Positions 6,507-8,955 of a DNA stretch of 8,955 nucleotides are shown piece after piece. The notes beneath the pieces were generated by a model. That model ran no database searches, was not told the origin of the DNA, and saw nothing but the letters and a program-made list of their open reading frames with translations. Made by a program: the position numbers and the translations under genes. Every line of letters starts with the position of its first letter. The stretch's first letter is position 1. The stretch comes from Alistipes sp. (GTDB lineage: Bacteria > Bacteroidota > Bacteroidia > Bacteroidales > Rikenellaceae), in assembly GCA_031285485.1 (NCBI GenBank), contig JAITWC010000082.1, forward strand, positions 1 through 8,955. The letters are read 5' to 3'.

Positions 6507-7847
6507 TCAGTTGAAGAATTTGCCGACATAAGCCCTGGCCCCGGGCTTGGTGAACACCACCACACGGTCGTAGGCCACGATGCGCGTGTCGCCCACCGCC
6601 ATCACCACCTGGCCCCCCCTCACAATGCCCCCTATGGTCGCCTCGGCCGGGAAACCCAACTCCCGAACCGGTGCATGCGTGGCGGGCGATCCGGGCTTCA
6701 CGATAAACTCCAGCACCTCGGCGCTCGTGCCGGTAAGTATCTTCACCGCCTGCACGTCGGTGTTCATCGTGAACCGGTAGATGTTGCTCGCCGTGAGCAG
6801 TTTCTTATTTATCACCGTGTCGATGCCGATGCTCTCCGCCAGCGCAATGTAATTGAGGTTCTCCACCTCGGCGATCACCTTCTTCACTCCCAGCTTCTTG
6901 GCCAGCATCGCGGTCAGTATATTGGTTTCGGCCCGCGAGGTGACCGCCACGAAAGCGTCCATGCGGTTGATCCCCTCCTCCATCATGGCGTCGATGTTCC
7001 GTCCGTCGGCGTTTATGATCAGCGTCTTGTCGAGCAGTTCGGCCAGCCTGTACGCCTCGTCGGACTTGTACTCTACGAGCTTGATGTCGATATGTTCCTG
7101 CAACGCCGCCGCGATCTGCACCCCGATGCGGCTCCCCCCGAGGATCATCATGCTGCGAATATCGAAAGCCTTGCGCCCCGACAGCTTCTGCACCTCGGGC
7201 ACGAACCCGGCCGGCGCCACCACATACACCGTGTCGCCCACGTACACCCGGTCGTCGCCGTGCGGAATGATAGTCTCCTCGCCGCGCGCGATGGCCACTA
7301 TGCGATAGTTGAGCCGCGCGGGGTCGGGCGCGATCTCCAGCATCGACCGCTCCACCAGCGGCGACTCGGCCGACGGACGGAACACGACGAGCGACATCCG
7401 CCCCCCCGAGAAATCCATGTAGTCGGTGGTCGCGGTGTGCCCCAGCAGGTTTATCACCTCCTCGGCGGCGGTCTTTTCGGGATAGAACAGGTAGTCGATC
7501 CCCATTCCGAGGAACACCTCGCGGTTTCCGGGCTCAAGATATTCGTTGTTGTCGATTCGCGCGATCGCTTTTTTGGCCCCGGTTTGTTTTGCGAGCACCG
7601 CCGACAGGATGTTGATGTTCTCCTCCTGATGAACGGCGATCACGAGGTCGGCCTTGCGCACCGACGCCCGTTTGAGTGTCGCGAAAGTTGCGGGGTCGCC
7701 CTCGATCGTCACCACGTCCGACACCTCCGAGACGGCTTCGAGCTGCTTCGCGTCGCTGTCGACCACGGTAATGTCGTGTTCCGAACCGCTCAGCATGCGG
7801 GCCAGATGTCCCCCCACTTCTCCCGCACCTACGATCACAATTTTCAT
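6507..7847 (-). CDS. trkA: Trk system potassium transporter peripheral protein TrkA
   Basis: A 446-aa cytosolic NAD(H)-binding gating subunit of the Trk K+ uptake system. It has the duplicated RCK architecture. RCK-N1 starts at once with MKIVIVGAGEVGGHLARML (Rossmann glycines at 7-13) and a D30 after strand 2, to about 135. TrkA-C1 spans about 140-222. RCK-N2 opens with MILGGSRIGVQIAAAL (about 234-249), to about 350. TrkA-C2 covers about 360-446. Length is close to E. coli TrkA (458 aa). The ATG at 7845-7847 is chosen because the Rossmann strand begins there. An open extension to 7994 would cross both promoters and the divergent gene. A perfect -7 element stands upstream. The membrane partner TrkH is not next to it in this window; GH3 follows instead. 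Confidence 0.96.
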   Translation of the reverse strand: MKIVIVGAGEVGGHLARMLSGSEHDITVVDSDAKQLEAVSEVSDVVTIEGDPATFATLKRASVRKADLVIAVHQEENINILSAVLAKQTGAKKAIARIDNNEYLEPGNREVFLGMGIDYLFYPEKTAAEEVINLLGHTATTDYMDFSGGRMSLVVFRPSAESPLVERSMLEIAPDPARLNYRIVAIARGEETIIPHGDDRVYVGDTVYVVAPAGFVPEVQKLSGRKAFDIRSMMILGGSRIGVQIAAALQEHIDIKLVEYKSDEAYRLAELLDKTLIINADGRNIDAMMEEGINRMDAFVAVTSRAETNILTAMLAKKLGVKKVIAEVENLNYIALAESIGIDTVINKKLLTASNIYRFTMNTDVQAVKILTGTSAEVLEFIVKPGSPATHAPVRELGFPAEATIGGIVRGGQVVMAVGDTRIVAYDRVVVFTKPGARAYVGKFFN

Positions 7848-7870
7848 ACTATCACCGAAGTTTGTTCCCC

Positions 7871-7903
7871 CAAAGGTAAATCTTTTCGTCCGGAATACGC
7901 TAA
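7871..7903 (-). promoter_or_regulatory. trkA promoter
   Basis: The minus strand has TACCTTTG at 7871-7878, a perfect Bacteroidetes -7 element. TTAG (7900-7903), a one-mismatch -33, lies 21 nt upstream. The expected leader to the trkA ATG at 7847 is about 20 nt. Its -33 physically overlaps the -7 of the divergent gene. Confidence 0.6.
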
Positions 7904-7908
7904 TTTTG
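7901..7908 (+). promoter_or_regulatory. -7 element of the cysteine-rich membrane protein gene
   Basis: TAATTTTG matches TAnnTTTG perfectly, 21 nt before the ATG at 7930. No good -33 TTTG stands 19-21 nt upstream, so strength is uncertain. It lies back to back with the trkA promoter. Confidence 0.5.
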
Positions 7909-7929
7909 TGGCGGAAAAAAAATCGCGCC

Positions 7930-8223
7930 ATGTCGACCTGGGTAATATTGCTGTTGTTTTCGGTTGGGGCCGTGCTGCTGTTCGTGGTCGGCATGTCGCT
8001 GACTTTGATGATAAAGGGCCGTCACATCGACGGCGAGATAGCCACCAACCGCCACATGCGCGCCCGCGGCATAACGTGCGCCGTTCACGACGCCCTCGGC
8101 GCCTCCGGAAGTCCGGACGGCTGTCCCGGTCCCGGCCCCGCCCCCTCCTGCACCTCCTGCGCCGACTGCACCGCCCACGCTTCCCGCACCCCGTCCGCGC
8201 CGCACTGCGGGGAGGCCGTCTGA
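7930..8223 (+). CDS. Small single-pass membrane protein with cysteine-rich tail
   Basis: A 97-aa protein. Residues about 4-27 form one strong hydrophobic helix with no charges before it and KGRH right after, predicting N-out/C-in, so the tail should be cytoplasmic. The middle (DGEIATNRHMRARGITC) is polar. The tail is rich in Gly, Pro and Ser, with six Cys (50, 65, 74, 77, 80, 93), three of them in CTSCADC, a CxxCxxC arrangement suited to a metal or Fe-S cluster. Size and layout recall small assembly factors such as NqrM, but I see no conserved motif that proves it. The ATG at 7930 sits 21 nt after a perfect -7 element. It is divergent from trkA. The middle segment looks like constrained protein, so I trust the gene; the function is unknown. 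Confidence 0.75.
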   Translation: MSTWVILLLFSVGAVLLFVVGMSLTLMIKGRHIDGEIATNRHMRARGITCAVHDALGASGSPDGCPGPGPAPSCTSCADCTAHASRTPSAPHCGEAV

Positions 8224-8233
8224 GCGGGCGTCG

Positions 8234-8264
8234 CTTGTTATTCCGCGGGAAATTTCTACTTTCG
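8234..8264 (+). promoter_or_regulatory. Promoter-like site without a convincing downstream gene
   Basis: CTTG (8234-8237), then 19 nt, then TACTTTCG (8257-8264): each element has one mismatch to TTTG / TAnnTTTG. An ATG follows 4 nt later at 8269, the same tight spacing as at the MerR gene. The frame from that ATG (8269-8682, 137 codons) has no recognisable product and runs through the C-run and the repeats. It may be a gene remnant, or the real promoter of a long leader for the lipoprotein. Confidence 0.4.
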
Positions 8265-8346
8265 CGCCATGATTCCCGCCGCAACATACAGCATCGACAC
8301 CGCCGCCGCGTCCGGGCGCGCGGGATGTTGTATTTTAAACATTTTA

Positions 8347-8361
8347 CCCCCCCCCCCCCCC
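8347..8361. repeat. Homopolymer run of 15 C
   Basis: Fifteen consecutive C stand between AT-rich flanks (ATTTTA before, GTTAAATTTTATA after). Such runs are hypermutable by slippage and are known phase-variation switches in several bacteria. It sits 346 bp upstream of the lipoprotein ATG, between a promoter-like site and a hairpin. The length may also be a sequencing artefact. Confidence 0.9.
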
Positions 8362-8393
8362 GTTAAATTTTATACATTCCGAGGCCGTTTTAT

Positions 8394-8435
8394 CCGCCGC
8401 GTCTCCCGTCGAGGGGTGCGCGGCGGCGTGTTTTG
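8394..8435 (+). terminator. GC-rich hairpin followed by Ts
   Basis: The arms CCGCCGCG (8394-8401) and CGCGGCGG (8419-8426) pair perfectly. Inside, 8405-8407 pair with 8413-8415, closing a 5-nt loop. GTGTTTTGTT follows on the plus strand, so a weak intrinsic terminator for transcripts from the left is plausible. The T-run is short and starts 5 nt after the stem, and it also begins the repeat array. Confidence 0.4.
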
Positions 8436-8680
8436 TTCCGTCGTCGGGCAACGACGGGGGTTCCACGGCCTTTTTTGCTCCGGCGTGGAGGCACGACGGA
8501 ACATTCACGGCCTTTTTTGTTCCGTCGCGCGGCAACGACGCCACAATCACGGCCTTTTTTGCCCCGTCGTGGGGGCACGACGGCACATTCATGACCTTTT
8601 TTGTTCCGTCGCGGGGCAACGACGGCACATTCACGACCTTTTTTGTTCCGTCACGGGGCAACGACGCCACGAACAAGAGT
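8429..8680. repeat. Six contiguous 42-bp tandem repeats with hairpin cores
   Basis: Units start at 8429, 8471, 8513, 8555, 8597 and 8639, each exactly 42 bp. The consensus has T6 followed by GTTCCGTCG, an 8-nt GC-rich segment, CGACGG, then CACATTCACGRCC. CCGTCG and CGACGG can form a 6-bp stem; it is intact in units 1, 4 and 5, loses one pair in units 2 and 3, and is weaker in unit 6. No spacers separate the units. The period keeps reading frame, and the consensus unit lacks stops in all three plus frames. The array ends 27 bp before the lipoprotein ATG, so it probably lies in or next to its leader. Confidence 0.92.
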
Positions 8681-8707
8681 AATTCACCCTTAAAAACATA
8701 AACCGCC

Positions 8708-8955
8708 ATGAAAAAACTGATGACAATCGCGCTTGTGTGCGCGACGATGCTGGCCGGGTGCAGGAAGTACGACGACAGCGCGGTCAACAACCGGCTCGAC
8801 GAACACGAACAACGTCTCGCCGCGCTCGAAAGTGCCGTCGCGGCGCTCGACGCGCAGATCAAGGCCGGCGCGATGATCAAGTCCGTCACACCCATCGCCA
8901 TCGCCCCGGGCGGCTGGCGCATCGAGTTCACGGGCGGCAGCCCGTCGAACATCGA
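8708..8955 (+). CDS. Lipoprotein, N-terminal part (DUF4988-like), cut by the window end
   Basis: Eighty-two codons are visible before the window ends, so the C-terminal part is missing. The N terminus MKKLMTIALVCATMLAGC is a type II signal peptide: two Lys, a hydrophobic core and the lipobox LAGC with Cys18 as the lipidated residue. Residues about 25-52 are a short coiled coil (NNRLDEHEQRLAALESAVAA). It is followed by IKSVTPIAIAPGGWRIEF, which resembles the start of the DUF4988 / PL29-N-terminal-like domain of many Bacteroidales surface lipoproteins. It should sit in the outer membrane or face the periplasm. Charged residues after Cys18 (RKYDD) may help surface export; this is inference. The missing part would decide whether it is a polysaccharide-binding or enzymatic protein. 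The 42-bp repeat array lies directly upstream. Confidence 0.88.
   Translation, partial: MKKLMTIALVCATMLAGCRKYDDSAVNNRLDEHEQRLAALESAVAALDAQIKAGAMIKSVTPIAIAPGGWRIEFTGGSPSNI

Larger units (their letters stand above)
8224..8707. other. 484-bp intergenic region without a convincing gene
   Basis: Between the membrane protein stop and the lipoprotein start lie, in order, a promoter-like site, a run of 15 C in an AT-rich pocket, a GC-rich hairpin followed by Ts, and six 42-bp repeats. Several frames stay open across the repeats, but none encodes a signal peptide, domain or recognisable protein. No Bacteroidetes promoter match was found in the last 70 bp before the lipoprotein. Confidence 0.7.

Noticed and set aside
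6500..6565. GTG-initiated 22-residue extension of the GH3 protein inside trkA
   Set aside because: It would overlap trkA by 59 nt and adds no family-like sequence; the ATG at 6497-6499 gives the usual length.
7848..7994. 49-residue N-terminal extension of TrkA from an ATG at 7994
   Set aside because: The Rossmann fold starts exactly at the ATG at 7845-7847, and the extension would cover both promoters and the divergent gene.
2770..8366. Very long plus-strand open frames (2770-4272, 4274-6514, 6483-8366) opposite the minus-strand genes
   Set aside because: They are mirror frames of strongly recognisable minus-strand genes with GC-rich third positions, which leave few stops in the antisense frame. 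Their translations are rich in Arg, His and Pro and show no domain.
8429..8680. CRISPR array
   Set aside because: The units are contiguous with no unique spacers, and no cas gene is nearby.
8344..8952. Minus-strand open frame of about 200 codons across the repeats and the lipoprotein
   Set aside because: It is antisense to a lipoprotein with a clear signal peptide and consists mostly of the translated 42-bp repeats.

Overview
The window looks like chromosomal DNA of a GC-rich Bacteroidales bacterium, most like Alistipes. This rests on the protein families present, on matches to the Bacteroidetes promoter (-33 TTTG, -7 TAnnTTTG) and on a terminal lipoprotein of a Bacteroidales-type family. 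The genus is inferred by eye and no search was run.

Layout: eight genes on the minus strand fill 194-7847 and read right to left. trkA (K+ uptake regulator) and a GH3-family acyl-adenylating enzyme form one probable unit (7-nt gap). A 144-bp gap carries two copies of a palindromic 42-bp-period repeat. A deoxynucleoside kinase then overlaps an rRNA m5C methyltransferase by 38 nt. A MerR-type regulator has its own promoter, buried in the 3' end of the methyltransferase gene. It is followed by a Nif3-like metalloprotein (TGATG stop/start overlap) and a coiled-coil C4 zinc-ribbon protein (6-nt gap). Last comes an ECF-type sigma factor with its own candidate promoter and a 13-bp stem-loop just after its stop.

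On the plus strand, a small single-pass membrane protein with a cysteine-rich tail diverges from trkA across an 82-bp gap holding back-to-back promoters. The next 484 bp (8224-8707) have no convincing gene. They hold a promoter-like site, a run of 15 C, a terminator-like hairpin and six contiguous 42-bp repeats. A lipoprotein gene starts at 8708 and runs off the end of the window.

The genes are mostly housekeeping (K+ homeostasis, nucleotide salvage, RNA modification, regulation). No complete new multi-gene system is evident. The unusual material is non-coding: two unrelated arrays that share a 42-bp period, a long homopolymer beside one of them, and compact, nearly leaderless promoters. Among proteins, the least explained are the GH3 enzyme, whose bacterial substrate is unknown, and the cysteine-rich membrane protein.
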